From the IMG/VR virus record IMGVR_UViG_3300049595_001870, positions 53,779 through 117,778 of that record: a DNA stretch of 64,000 nucleotides; one strand, given 5' to 3'. The notes under the pieces were generated by a model, which worked only from the letters and a program-made list of their open reading frames with translations, was not told the origin of the DNA and searched no databases. The position numbers were made by a program, and so were the translations under genes. This stretch comes from a virus. This document shows positions 22,489-32,223 of this stretch, piece after piece; the stretch's first letter is position 1; each line of letters opens with the position of its first letter.

Positions 22489-22514
22489 AGAAAAAGAAGC
22501 CCCGTCCATGGGGC
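22489..22514 (-). terminator. Intrinsic terminator
   Basis: On the minus strand GCCCC-ATGGAC-GGGGC is followed by TTCTTTTTCT. It lies after the short membrane ORF at 22529-22654 and immediately before the exonuclease ribosome site. Confidence 0.6.
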
Positions 22515-22528
22515 GAGAAAGCGATCCG

Positions 22529-22654
22529 TCAGCCCCTCCGTAGGCGGCGGCCCTCCATGAACCAGCGGACGAACACGGGCAGCTCGCCCAGTGCGATGAG
22601 CGTCAGAACGACGCCAGTCATTTTCACAGTCAGAGCTGCGAAAATGGCGGCCAT
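22529..22654 (-). CDS. Short hydrophobic protein
   Basis: 41 residues from ATG 22654. Nearly all of it (AAIFAALTVKMTGVVLTLIALGEL) could span a membrane, with a basic tail (EGRRLRRG). No good ribosome site is seen, so translation is uncertain. Next to the integrase. Confidence 0.35.
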   Translation of the reverse strand: MAAIFAALTVKMTGVVLTLIALGELPVFVRWFMEGRRLRRG

Positions 22655-22690
22655 GAGGAGGCCGCGTAAGATCAGGTAGAGGCGACCAGT

Positions 22691-22713
22691 GCCGTGGCCA
22701 ATTGAGCCACGGG
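22691..22713. repeat. Inverted repeat upstream of integrase
   Basis: CCGTGGC-CAATTGA-GCCACGG is a perfect 7-base dyad about 55 bases before the integrase start. It is a candidate binding site for the integrase or a regulator, or part of the attachment region. The att core itself is not identified. Confidence 0.4.
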
Positions 22714-22765
22714 CGCTTAGTGGGTAGAACCCCTCCACGGCCGGCGCTTCTCCCGGAGGAACGCC

Positions 22766-23590
22766 ATGACGATCGCGGAGCTTGCCAACAAATACTGCAC
22801 CAGAGTCGGAGCCAAGGCCAGCTACGCCCACCAGTTCCGTGTCCTGACCAGACGCCTGCCTTGGCAGGTCGCCCAACTGTCCGAGGACCGAATCGACGCC
22901 TACCTGACCGATGCCCTGGGACATCTCGCGCCCTCCACCGTGGCCAAGCACAGAAGGATGCTGGCCTGCCTCCTCCAGTTCGCACGTAGCGAACGCCTCC
23001 TGAACAAACGCACAGTACCACGCCCCCTGCGAAGGGTCAAGTGCCCCCCGCCCAATCCGCGGGCGTGGAGCCACGCGGACATCCGTGCGCTGCTGTCGGT
23101 AGCCGAGCATCTGAAGGGCGGTACGCGGCAATGCGCGTACTCGCTGATTGTGCCGGCGTGGATACTGGCTGCGTACAGCACAGGGCTGCGGCGCCAGGAT
23201 CTGCTGGATCTGCGACATGACGCCATCCGTGGGTCTAGAGCAGCTGTTCGTCAGGCCAAAACTGGCTGGCCGCATGTCGTCAACCTTGATCCAGCCTCCA
23301 TTGCTGCGATCAGACGACTCCCCCGAAAAGGACCGCGCGTGTTTGGCGATCTGATTTCGGCGGTGCAGATCGTAAGGGTAATGCGGAGACTTGTCAAGCA
23401 AGCCGGCCTGGACGGCACCGGCAAATGGCTCAGACGTAGTGGCGCAACGTATTGCGAGGCCGCGGGATACGACGCAAGCGGCCATCTCGGGCACAAGTCG
23501 CCGGGCATGAAGATCCACTACATCGACCGGCTGCTGCTCGCGGAGATCAGGCCAGACGAGCCGCGCGTGCCGCCGGTGCTAGCTACCTAG
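22766..23590 (+). CDS. int: Tyrosine integrase
   Basis: 274 residues from ATG 22766 with CGGAGGA upstream. N-terminal SAM-like DNA-binding part, then the catalytic domain: Arg142 in TGLRRQDLLDLR, Lys165, Arg223 in WLRRSGAT, His243 in LGHKSP, and Tyr252 in MKIHYIDR. The usual His of the HxxR box is Lys220. It is the only plus-strand gene between 9983 and 59855, and its end overlaps the minus gene by 12 bases. It implies lysogeny; the bacterial target site is unknown. Confidence 0.85.
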   Translation: MTIAELANKYCTRVGAKASYAHQFRVLTRRLPWQVAQLSEDRIDAYLTDALGHLAPSTVAKHRRMLACLLQFARSERLLNKRTVPRPLRRVKCPPPNPRAWSHADIRALLSVAEHLKGGTRQCAYSLIVPAWILAAYSTGLRRQDLLDLRHDAIRGSRAAVRQAKTGWPHVVNLDPASIAAIRRLPRKGPRVFGDLISAVQIVRVMRRLVKQAGLDGTGKWLRRSGATYCEAAGYDASGHLGHKSPGMKIHYIDRLLLAEIRPDEPRVPPVLAT

Positions 23591-26500
23591 CAGCAGCGCC
23601 ATCGGATCCTGCTGATCGCGCTGGCGGGCGCGTTTCGCGGCATCGGACTGGATCGTCCTGTACAGCAAGTACAGGCGCCTTTGGTCTGGCGTCAGGCGAT
23701 CCAGAGCGTCCTCGGGCACGGTGATGTTCTCGTACGTCCGGACGCCCGGGGTGGTGGAGAGCGTGGCGTTAAGGACTTGGCGGGCCGCCTGCTGGCGGGC
23801 GCGATCCTCATCCACATCGCTCAACTTTAATCCGGCCAACAGATTGAACGCGGTCTTCATCAGCGCATCGCCGGGCGTTAGCCGATCGTCGGTGAGCTGT
23901 CGGTAGGTGCTGATGGCGCGCGACCCAAACGGAATGAAATTACTGGCGAACTGCTCCAGCGGGCGGCCGATCGGTCCCAGTCCCTGCTCCAAGACCGAAT
24001 ACAGGTCGGACAGATCGCGGCCAGAATACAGTTGGCGATTGGTGGCGTATTCGATCGGCGCTTTGATGAGCGGCGTCGTCTGTCCGAGGATGTTGCTGCC
24101 TGTCTTGGCAAGCGTGTCGGCAAAAACGGCCGCCGCAGTTCCGCCTGCCCCAGGCGTGAAGAGGTTAATGGACTCAAACGGCAAGTCGATGTTGGTCAGA
24201 TACCGCTGGAGCCCCTCGCCGGGCGACCAGCCTTCCGGCAAAGGGATCGCGGCCGTCTGCCGCAGATGCTCGGGGACGAAGTTTTCTTCGCTCGGCTCCG
24301 ACGCCCGGGAGATGGCGCGGATGCTCTGACCTTGCAGTCCGCCCGGCTGATACAAAAGCCGATCAGCGATCTGCGGGATAATTCGTCGCTGAAAGCTATA
24401 GAAGGGCAGGATTTTCTTCAGCCAGCGGCTCTCAAAATCGCTGAAGCTGGCCGGGCTGTAATCCAACTGAGCAAGGCGAACGGCGTCTCCGGCGGCGCCC
24501 GGGTCCGTGCCTCGCCGTATCTGCGTGAGGAACGCGCCGGTTCTGAGCGTGTCTTCGACCGCGCTTCCGACGGCGTCGTTGATCTTAAGTATCGGGTTTG
24601 TGTTCGTCGGGCGCGGCCTGCGCAAGACGCCGACGCCTCGCAAAGAGGTGAAGTCGTTGAAGAAGTCCAGCCAACTTCTTCCGGTCTGGCCACGCAACTC
24701 ACCAACGGTGCTGGAGATTGTGTCGGACTGTCCGCCAGTGTAGGTGGACCGCATCGCCTCTTCGGGGATCGACAAGTCGTCGATGACGTTTCCGCTGGCC
24801 ATGCGCTGTCCGCCGGTCTGCGCAAGGAATTCGCGGATGCGTTCTGCGTCTGTGAGCTGTTCGTAACCAGGCGCACGGCGAAGCCTTCGGGCAAGCGGCT
24901 GGTAGTTGCCCTGGCTGGCGCGGTAGGCTGCGAACTGATCTAGTGGGTTGAACATCCCAAACGCGGCGTTGGAGAATTCGCCGCTGTACAAATTGCGCGT
25001 GTGGAACGCCGGGTTCGCCAGTGCGCCGACTTTGAATGCATTGGTGAACTGCTGTATGGCGCCCAGCAGCCCGGCCTCGGCTTCCGGAACACGCGGGCGC
25101 ACTGCCAGAGTCTGGAGGGATTGCACAAGCCTGTCTGGTACGGACACGGCCGCCGGGTCCGAGCTGACCTGCGATTGCCACATGGCTTTGAACGACTCTC
25201 GGTTAAACCCGAGCGCCTCGGCGGCATCCAGCACGCTTTGCGCGCCGCCGCCCGGCACGGAGGTTGGCGGCAACGGAATGACGGCCTCTTGCAGCGCCGG
25301 CACTATCTCGGCCACGTTGGATGTGACACGCATGCGCCCTTGCTCATAGCGGCGCAGGCGATCCATGTAGTTGGTGTCAAAGAGTCCCGTGCCGGTTTCT
25401 GCAAACTGCCTGTCGGCGTCACGCAAGAGATCAACGAGGGCCGTTTCCTTGCGTTCGATGTCCTCCGTCACCCGCTGCATCATCCGCCTTTGACGGCGAG
25501 GCGTGGCGTTGAGGTAGTCCGGAGAGTTCTGGAGCCGGCGCAACTGCGCCTGGTACGGCCTCTCTACGTTGAGCGTGTCGAAAGCCTGCCGCAGTAGCAC
25601 GCGGGCGTTTGTGTCGTCGGCGGCCAGGAGACTGTCCTGCAATTGCCGGGCGTTCAGGTTCGGATCGCCGCCCGTAAGCCTGCGGAAAGTCCGACTGGCG
25701 CCTGGGATGTCGGTGTAGTCCCGCCTGCCACGGCCGAAGTTGTCGTTGGTGGCGAGCAGCACATTGCCAGGAGAGTACGGGCTGGCGGTGCGCTGGGCGG
25801 CGTTCGCTCGCTCTGGAACCTGTGGGTCCAGCCACTGCTTTACTTGGCGCACAAACCAATTCTCGCCCGTGGACCCACGCCAGCCATCCAGCTCTAGCCC
25901 TAAGTCTCTGGCCAGACGCTCCATTTCTGGCCCGACTTGTACGCCGGCGTCCCGGAGGACACGGAACTCAGGCACGTTCTCTAGAACCCAGTCGGCAACC
26001 GGGTCATAGCTTGTGCGGCCCAGCGGAGCGCCGGACATCGACGGCCCTAGCAGGTCTGGCGACTCCACGTAGTCCGTGAGCGCGTTTTGAATTGTCCGGT
26101 TGTTGAAGTTGCGGTACGCCTCTGGTATCGGAGTACCGTTCGGCATCACATCCGGAACCTGCGCGTTCATTGCATCGTAAAGCTGGCGCGTCCGCAGCGT
26201 GCCCGCCTCCTCCTGCAAAATGCGCTCGGTATTGCGGGCTACCCGGTTACGCCACTGGATCGCTGGATCCATGACGGGGCCCGCATCGGCGGTCAGCAGC
26301 GCGCGGGCGCCGGACACCAACGGGCCGATGCCTGGGGCGCTTTTGCTTGCCTCGCCTGTGCGATCTAAGAACCGCGCCAGAGAGTCGCCGGCCTGGGACA
26401 TTGTTCCCGTGCCGCCGGCCTCACCGACCGTCCAGCCAAGATTGGTGCCTGGCACACGCACATCCATCAGTGCGGCGGCGCGCTGCGTCAGATCGTCCGG

Positions 26501-27166
26501 ATCGACTCCGAAGCGCTCGGCATTGCGGCGCCACCGAGCCATCATGGCAGGATCGCTCTGGTTCAGCAGAGCGGCCGGGGTGGCTGCTTGGCTGCGAAGG
26601 TATTCCCGCACCCCCATCGAACCGCGCGTGCCCTGCTGGTACGCCTCAACAGCAGGGTTGCGCAGGAGTCCTGTGGCACGCAGTGCTTTGCCTGTTGGCG
26701 TGATGGCGCCGCGGCCCAGGATGGCCGCGGGGTTCACCAGCAGCAAAGGATCCAGCAGCACCTCGGCTGCCAAGCCGCCTGCGAAGTTGCTCCAGTTGTC
26801 TTCGTCACCGGCCAAGTTGTAAGAGCGCAAAAGGTCACGCCCAGACACTCGCTCGTCGGAAGTGTCCCAGAGAGCGGACAGCGCTTTGCTTGGCCCTTCC
26901 GACAGTAAGCCGCGCAACATGGCGCCTGGCGTGTCAAGTAGCCAGCCGGCCGCCGAGAGCCCCGATGCGCCGGTCTGAGCCAGCGTATTGAGGAGTGACG
27001 ACTTCTCCTCGGCCGGCATCAGGTCCGAGAGCGTTAGCTTCCGACGGCCGAAAGACGGAACCCCGAATTCGTCTACGTCGGACTCATCCGGCAGCAGGCC
27101 CATCTGGGCCTGCATCTCCAGCTCGCCGTACGGATCGTAGTAGTCGAAAAGTGGCGAGCGCGCCAT
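23579..27166 (-). CDS. Large internal virion protein
   Basis: 1195 residues from ATG 27166 (MARSPLFDYY). The C-terminal half carries RLAQLDYSPASFSDFES then KILPFYSFQRRIIPQIADRLLY, a signature of large virion or ejection proteins in many podoviruses. It has long helical stretches and no catalytic motif that I recognise. It starts the run of virion-interior genes and is probably ejected with DNA. Role by family resemblance. Confidence 0.65.
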   Translation of the reverse strand: MARSPLFDYYDPYGELEMQAQMGLLPDESDVDEFGVPSFGRRKLTLSDLMPAEEKSSLLNTLAQTGASGLSAAGWLLDTPGAMLRGLLSEGPSKALSALWDTSDERVSGRDLLRSYNLAGDEDNWSNFAGGLAAEVLLDPLLLVNPAAILGRGAITPTGKALRATGLLRNPAVEAYQQGTRGSMGVREYLRSQAATPAALLNQSDPAMMARWRRNAERFGVDPDDLTQRAAALMDVRVPGTNLGWTVGEAGGTGTMSQAGDSLARFLDRTGEASKSAPGIGPLVSGARALLTADAGPVMDPAIQWRNRVARNTERILQEEAGTLRTRQLYDAMNAQVPDVMPNGTPIPEAYRNFNNRTIQNALTDYVESPDLLGPSMSGAPLGRTSYDPVADWVLENVPEFRVLRDAGVQVGPEMERLARDLGLELDGWRGSTGENWFVRQVKQWLDPQVPERANAAQRTASPYSPGNVLLATNDNFGRGRRDYTDIPGASRTFRRLTGGDPNLNARQLQDSLLAADDTNARVLLRQAFDTLNVERPYQAQLRRLQNSPDYLNATPRRQRRMMQRVTEDIERKETALVDLLRDADRQFAETGTGLFDTNYMDRLRRYEQGRMRVTSNVAEIVPALQEAVIPLPPTSVPGGGAQSVLDAAEALGFNRESFKAMWQSQVSSDPAAVSVPDRLVQSLQTLAVRPRVPEAEAGLLGAIQQFTNAFKVGALANPAFHTRNLYSGEFSNAAFGMFNPLDQFAAYRASQGNYQPLARRLRRAPGYEQLTDAERIREFLAQTGGQRMASGNVIDDLSIPEEAMRSTYTGGQSDTISSTVGELRGQTGRSWLDFFNDFTSLRGVGVLRRPRPTNTNPILKINDAVGSAVEDTLRTGAFLTQIRRGTDPGAAGDAVRLAQLDYSPASFSDFESRWLKKILPFYSFQRRIIPQIADRLLYQPGGLQGQSIRAISRASEPSEENFVPEHLRQTAAIPLPEGWSPGEGLQRYLTNIDLPFESINLFTPGAGGTAAAVFADTLAKTGSNILGQTTPLIKAPIEYATNRQLYSGRDLSDLYSVLEQGLGPIGRPLEQFASNFIPFGSRAISTYRQLTDDRLTPGDALMKTAFNLLAGLKLSDVDEDRARQQAARQVLNATLSTTPGVRTYENITVPEDALDRLTPDQRRLYLLYRTIQSDAAKRARQRDQQDPMALLLGS

Positions 27167-27170
27167 GGGC

Positions 27171-28565
27171 CTACATGCTTTGATGTTCTGGGACGCGCGG
27201 CACCCGCGGAGCAGCTTCCTCCATTGGCACTTGGCCAAACAGCCAGTTCGATAGCGATTGGCCAGACCTCTTCTTAGCTATATCATCTACGATACGCTGA
27301 GCCTTCTCAAGCGAATACTTCTTCACATTGACTAGATAGTCGATAGTCGCCTGCTGTTCCGCAATTGTAAAATGTGAAGTGGTTCCAAACGATCCCATCG
27401 AAGACGAGTACCGTTGCGAGACATAGTCTTCCGCGGCAGCCATTTCGGACGGATGCACTGCTTCATCATTAACGTGCAGATCCGCCTGCTGTTCTGGGGG
27501 CAATTGGTTTTCTTGTGCGCGCCGAGCTGCGTCCATCGCCGCCGCCTGCGCTGGGTCTAATGGCTTTCCGCCGCCTCCTTGCAGATAGCGTTCACCAAGA
27601 CGCTGCAAGCCTTCGTTCTGCCTAGCCTGCATTTCAATCGGCGTAAATCCGGAAGATCCGACCAGTTTTCGGGCAAGCACCATCTTGGACCAAGGGTCCA
27701 CATCCTCCCTGTTCAGGTATTCCAGTGGGTTGTACGCCGCCTGCGCGCGTCTGGTGAGGATGTCCCTAGCGTTGGCCTTCTGCGCCATCCGCTTGTCCAC
27801 CACGCCCTCCATGCCGGAGAGTTCAATGCGAGCTGCATCCGTCGCCTGCGCGACGTTGGCGAGCGACAGCGGGCCGCCACCCTTGCCGGCTAGCCCCTGG
27901 ACCGCATTGTCATACGCAGCTTTGGCAACGGCTTCGCTCACGCCCATTCGCATGGCCAGCTCTTTCACTCGCCGCGTGACGGCGCGCGGGTCGTTTGCCC
28001 TGCTCACAGATTCCAAGCGGGCGTTTGCGCGTGCCGCCAACTGTTCAATAGTCGGCGAATCAGAGCCGTACCCAAACTGCTCCTCGTCCCGCCGATTCAT
28101 CCATTGCACGCCGGCTAGGCGTGCGGCCTCGCGCTGCGCGGCCTGGGCGGCTTTGACATCGCCGAGACTGTACATTTGCCTGCCGCCGCCGCCTTTGATG
28201 ACGGGCACTTCAACACCGTCAACCATCTGAGTCGGCGTGAGCGAGCCTGCCATCGGCGCGCCACGCTCGGCCCGCATGTCGTTGTAGTCCTGCTCCATGG
28301 CAAGCTGCTGCTGGATCCGGGCGTCCTGCTTCTCTCTGACTCGCGCCGCGTCGCGAGCGACCCGATCAGCAATCAGTTGCTGAACCCTCAGAACAGGGTC
28401 ATCGGCGATCGGCGTGGCCGCAGCCTCCAAGTTGCCGTCCACGTACGGATCTCCCCAAACCATGCCAGCTTTCGCCAGCATGGAACGCGCGGCCATTCGG
28501 CGGCCCGGCGTCTCGTTTGGGTCAGTGGCGATGGCTTGAGCTAGTTCCATATCCATGTCGGTCAC
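27171..28565 (-). CDS. Virion interior protein, helical
   Basis: 464 residues from GTG 28565 overlapping the previous stop (GTGA). Helical, Gln/Ala-rich, with a long charged helix near residues 70-100 (RVARDAARVREKQDARIQQQ). No enzymatic motif. Position between two other interior proteins suggests a structural or ejection role. Confidence 0.6.
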   Translation of the reverse strand: MTDMDMELAQAIATDPNETPGRRMAARSMLAKAGMVWGDPYVDGNLEAAATPIADDPVLRVQQLIADRVARDAARVREKQDARIQQQLAMEQDYNDMRAERGAPMAGSLTPTQMVDGVEVPVIKGGGGRQMYSLGDVKAAQAAQREAARLAGVQWMNRRDEEQFGYGSDSPTIEQLAARANARLESVSRANDPRAVTRRVKELAMRMGVSEAVAKAAYDNAVQGLAGKGGGPLSLANVAQATDAARIELSGMEGVVDKRMAQKANARDILTRRAQAAYNPLEYLNREDVDPWSKMVLARKLVGSSGFTPIEMQARQNEGLQRLGERYLQGGGGKPLDPAQAAAMDAARRAQENQLPPEQQADLHVNDEAVHPSEMAAAEDYVSQRYSSSMGSFGTTSHFTIAEQQATIDYLVNVKKYSLEKAQRIVDDIAKKRSGQSLSNWLFGQVPMEEAAPRVPRVPEHQSM

Positions 28566-29878
28566 CCTGCGTTCCTGAGTTGATCAGCCATGCCTTGGAG
28601 CCGACGCACTTCGGCCATGATCTGCTGCGCCTGCGGGACTTCGCCGCCGGCCTCGCGCCGCATATCGTTGAGGCGGTTGATCAGGTTCTGCGCCTGCTGT
28701 CGGTATCGGCTGGCTTTGTCGCCCGGCCGGAAGTCTGGCTGCCTTACTTGTTCATTGCCCTTGGCCAGCAGGCGATTGATCTCCGCCATCATCTGCGGTG
28801 CCTGTGGCACTTCGCCGCCGGCCTTACGCCGCATGTCGTTGAGCCTGTCGATGAGGATGCGAGCCTGGAGCGAACCGTCCTCGGCGCGCCTCTGCTCCCG
28901 GTCGGTGAACTGCCGCTTAAACCGATCGGTGAATTCATCCTCGGCCGACGCCACTGCTGGCGGTGGCGATGATTCGGCGGCGAGATCAGCCGTGCCGGCC
29001 GTGCCATCAACGGACGGCGTGTCCTGATTCATCAGCGACAGGCCGGCGCCAACGGCACCAGCCCCTGCCGCCAGTGCGGCGGCCGGTCGATAATCGAATG
29101 AGCGGGCTGGAGGGTCAGCCAACGCCTGACGCGGCGGCTCTGGCAAGTCGTCTGGTGTCGCCACCGGCCGCGGGGTTCGCATGCCGGCCAAATCGCCCTC
29201 AATGCCTCGCAGCTCGGCGGCCAGCCGATCACCCTCTTCTGCTAGGTATCGATTGGCGCTGCCCCAGAGGTCCGGGTCAGCGGAACGTGGCTGATTCATG
29301 GCGGCACTCCGGCCGTATGACAGCGTCGAAGCGCCGGGCGCCGTAGCCCGAGACGGCATCACATCGGCCCGGAAGGTCGCGTCAAACTGATCGGCGATTG
29401 ACGGAGTCGGCCGAGCCATCTCGCGGATGGAATCCTCAACCGTTGCCGGCCGACGGCGAGAAGGCGACCGCTTCGGCGCCTTGCCGGCACTGTCGCCTCG
29501 GTCAACCAACATGCGATACGCTTCGTACAGGGCCTCCGTGTCCCCCTGCTCCACGCGCGCCGCCAATTCGGGCGGCATGGCGCCCATCTGCGATCGCACC
29601 TCTTGTCCGATGCGGCTCTCAGGACGGGCCGACCACTCACGGCCAGACAAGGCTTCTCCCTTGGCGACAGGTGGCGTGCGCGTCTCCGGTATGGCCGGAC
29701 TCCGCTCCCAGGTCAGGTCGGCCAACGTCTTGCGCAGCGTGCGTCCACCATCTTCCATGGCGGCGGCTTCAACAATCTTTTGAGCAATCGACGGATCCCT
29801 GCCGGCCATGCGGACGATGTCGTCGGCGCGGGCGCCGGTCAGGATTCCGGAGATGGCCTGCTCAACGAGCCTCTTCAT
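28562..29878 (-). CDS. Virion interior protein with internal repeat
   Basis: 438 residues. Two near-identical 29-residue units near the C-terminus, both of the form RLNDMRRxAGGEVPQAxQ, are separated by about 27 residues (bases roughly 28600-28860). A small hydrophobic segment (AAALAAGAGAVGAGLSLM) may insert in a membrane. Probable ejection or core protein. Confidence 0.6.
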   Translation of the reverse strand: MKRLVEQAISGILTGARADDIVRMAGRDPSIAQKIVEAAAMEDGGRTLRKTLADLTWERSPAIPETRTPPVAKGEALSGREWSARPESRIGQEVRSQMGAMPPELAARVEQGDTEALYEAYRMLVDRGDSAGKAPKRSPSRRRPATVEDSIREMARPTPSIADQFDATFRADVMPSRATAPGASTLSYGRSAAMNQPRSADPDLWGSANRYLAEEGDRLAAELRGIEGDLAGMRTPRPVATPDDLPEPPRQALADPPARSFDYRPAAALAAGAGAVGAGLSLMNQDTPSVDGTAGTADLAAESSPPPAVASAEDEFTDRFKRQFTDREQRRAEDGSLQARILIDRLNDMRRKAGGEVPQAPQMMAEINRLLAKGNEQVRQPDFRPGDKASRYRQQAQNLINRLNDMRREAGGEVPQAQQIMAEVRRLQGMADQLRNAG

Positions 29879-30123
29879 TTCTTCTTCGCCTTCCTGGGAA
29901 CCTCGGGAAGCTCCTCGCCGTCCTCGGGGAGGTCGTCGTCCTCAACCTCCGGCGTGTTGGGCTTGCCGTGCATCTCCTCGTCCAAGTCGGCCAAGTCGTT
30001 CTTGCCGTCTAGCTTGGACAGGATCTTCCGCTCGTCGGACTCGTTGGCACTCAGGAGCTGCTGCACCAGCCGCTTGAACACGGCATTTGTGATGTCGTCA
30101 AGACCCAGGTCGATTTTCGCCAT
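29875..30123 (-). CDS. Small acidic virion-region protein
   Basis: 82 residues. N-terminal helix (DITNAVFKRLVQQLL), very acidic C-terminus (EVEDDDLPEDGEELPEV) ending KAKKK. ATGA overlaps with both neighbours. Unknown; small acidic proteins sometimes act as assembly chaperones. Confidence 0.55.
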   Translation of the reverse strand: MAKIDLGLDDITNAVFKRLVQQLLSANESDERKILSKLDGKNDLADLDEEMHGKPNTPEVEDDDLPEDGEELPEVPRKAKKK

Positions 30124-30536
30124 TAGTCGGTCAACCCTCCGAGGAGGCTCCCTGCCAGGTTCATAATTGCCTGCTGCCGTTGCAGCCTCGCCATCTGCTG
30201 TGCGTATGCCTCTTGCTGCTGAAGACTGGCGAGCGCTTGGGCCTGACGCTCCTGCGTCTGCTGGTTCTGGAGCGTGAGGTTGGCGTTGTACTTCTGGTCG
30301 TCCATCGCGCCTTGGTATGCCTCGGAGATTCCTTCGGCCATAGCCTGCGCGGCGTTGATGCCGGCTTGGTTGCGCTGAGCGCCGCCGCGCGAGAATCCGG
30401 CGCGGTCCAAATTCTTCATTTGGAAACGCGGATCACCCATCGCCAGAGCCTGTGCCATGCGCTGGCTGTAGGCGGCCTGCTGCTGCCGGTCAGTGAAGCC
30501 GGAAGGCGGTACTTGGTTCAGTTCGATGCTGTTCAT
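30123..30536 (-). CDS. Gln-rich helical virion protein
   Basis: 137 residues with long Gln/Ala-rich coiled-coil stretches (QERQAQALASLQQQEAYAQQ) and a hydrophobic C-terminal tail. ATGA-type overlaps. Likely structural. Confidence 0.6.
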   Translation of the reverse strand: MNSIELNQVPPSGFTDRQQQAAYSQRMAQALAMGDPRFQMKNLDRAGFSRGGAQRNQAGINAAQAMAEGISEAYQGAMDDQKYNANLTLQNQQTQERQAQALASLQQQEAYAQQMARLQRQQAIMNLAGSLLGGLTD

Positions 30537-30871
30537 CGCAACAGGTTCCCGAGCAACTGTGACTGGAAACCAAGCATGTTCTGCAAGCGAGTGTTAGAAA
30601 GGTTTTGCCGGTTCTGCCTGTCGTTCGCCAGTTGCTCAAGGCCAGCCAACGCCGACTGCATACTCGCCTGCTGCTGCTGTTGGGCGTAGGTGTCCTGCAT
30701 CTGCTGGGCGTAGCGGTCCATGTCCACCGACCGCTGCTGGAGCAGGTTGTCCATGACATCTCGGTGGTTTTGATTGTAGGACCACGGAGACTGGATCTGC
30801 TGCATCTGCTGCAACAGTTGATCTGTCTGCGGCGGACTGTTCTGGATGCCGGTTTTGTACTGGTAGTTCAT
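30533..30871 (-). CDS. Gln/Asn-rich virion protein
   Basis: 112 residues. Gln-rich (QTDQLLQQMQQIQ, YAQQQQQASMQSALAGLEQL) with coiled-coil character. Its size and composition resemble the gene before it, so the two may be paralogues. Confidence 0.55.
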   Translation of the reverse strand: MNYQYKTGIQNSPPQTDQLLQQMQQIQSPWSYNQNHRDVMDNLLQQRSVDMDRYAQQMQDTYAQQQQQASMQSALAGLEQLANDRQNRQNLSNTRLQNMLGFQSQLLGNLLR

Positions 30872-32223
30872 ATCGCCCTCCGCCCGCCAATCATCATGTT
30901 CTTACGAGCCAGAGGTATCGAATTGTGTTGTGCCATGCGCGAGGCAACGACACGTTGCCAACCCGGATCGGACTGCTTGTCCAGTTCGGCGAGCAGGCGG
31001 TCGGACTTGCTATCACGCTTCATCGCCGCACCTAATGCGCGGCCGTCCGCGTACCGCTCGCTTTCCGTTGGCGCCAGTCGCCGCAGGAGCCCAGACATGC
31101 CAGTCATGCCAGAGTTGTTGGCCTCGCGCATTCCGGAACCCATCTGATTCGCCAAGCCAGCCAGCACGCCCAAGCTGCCGCTGTAGTCTTGGGTCATGCG
31201 ACCGCCAACGTCGCGGATGTCTCGGCTGCTCTGGTTGAATCCCTGCCGCGCCTGGTCCATGTAGGCTTGGAAGTTGGGCCGATTCTGCGACACATTGCCG
31301 TAGAAGTCGCTCATGCCTTGGCGCAAGGATCCGGCACCCTCGCGGCCCATTGCCAGCATGCCCATCAATCCCTGGCCAAACATGTTGGAATAGTCTTGGC
31401 GATACAGGTCCTGCTGGCGATCCAGGCGATCACGGGCCTCCATGTCGGAGTCGGCCAACTGTGCCAGGACGGAGTTGTCCATCAGTGCGTCCATGTAGGG
31501 CGACATGCTTGCGCCCTCACGCCGCATGCTGCCGCTCATGCCCGCATCGCCGCCGCCTCCACCGCCGTAGCTTCCAGATGCGATGGGACCACCTGGGCCA
31601 GTGGCCTCAAACCCCACACCGCCGCTGCCGCCACCACCGCCGAAATCAAACGACACGTTGGAGATCGCGTCCGCGGCACCCAGCCGGCCGATGTTATCCA
31701 GTCGCTTCTGGCCGTAGCCGCTGACCGCGGACTGATTGGCGCCCTGCATGCCGGCGAGCGCCTGCTGGTAGCCCGTCTGGCCGCGCCCCATGCCCTCCGC
31801 GAGCGCATTGCCCATGCCGCCGAGGCTGGACAGCGCCTGCGTCCAGATATTGGACAACGCAGATTGGTTGGCCCCGGCCGCACCACCCAAGGATTGGTAG
31901 TAGCCGATCGCGTCCTTGGCGGCGGCGTCGGCGATGCCAGTTGTGGCATTGCCAAATGCGCCGTAGTTCTGGGCCATGGCGTTGCCCAGTCCGGACAAGG
32001 CGGATGAGTGCTGGCCCGCCATGCCGCCGATGGACTGGCCAATGCCGCCCAGGCCGCCTGTCATAGATGCATAGTTCTGGGCTGTGCTTTGCAGCATTTG
32101 CCCTGGTAGCTGGTACAGAACGCCGGAAGGATCCTGATACTGCTGCTGTTGCGGCGCCCAGAAGGTCTGCGAGCCGCCAGGGAACGTGATGGTCTTGCCG
32201 GACTGATGCAGTGCAGTGGCCAT
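30868..32223 (-). CDS. Gly-rich structural protein
   Basis: 451 residues. A Gly/Ala/Ser/Gln-rich N-terminal half with repeating 10-20-residue helical blocks (SMTGGLGGIGQSIGGMAG type) and a GGGG tract near residue 200, then a more folded helical C-terminus. The leader holds the late motif at 32229-32249. Likely virion interior or tail knob. Confidence 0.6.
   Translation of the reverse strand: MATALHQSGKTITFPGGSQTFWAPQQQQYQDPSGVLYQLPGQMLQSTAQNYASMTGGLGGIGQSIGGMAGQHSSALSGLGNAMAQNYGAFGNATTGIADAAAKDAIGYYQSLGGAAGANQSALSNIWTQALSSLGGMGNALAEGMGRGQTGYQQALAGMQGANQSAVSGYGQKRLDNIGRLGAADAISNVSFDFGGGGGSGGVGFEATGPGGPIASGSYGGGGGGDAGMSGSMRREGASMSPYMDALMDNSVLAQLADSDMEARDRLDRQQDLYRQDYSNMFGQGLMGMLAMGREGAGSLRQGMSDFYGNVSQNRPNFQAYMDQARQGFNQSSRDIRDVGGRMTQDYSGSLGVLAGLANQMGSGMREANNSGMTGMSGLLRRLAPTESERYADGRALGAAMKRDSKSDRLLAELDKQSDPGWQRVVASRMAQHNSIPLARKNMMIGGRRAI

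Noticed and set aside
22679-22740. tRNA-like sequence on the minus strand (GTGGCTCAATTGG)
   Set aside because: Only a D-arm-like part matches; no anticodon or T-arm with GGTTCGA is found. It is better read as a simple inverted repeat upstream of the integrase.
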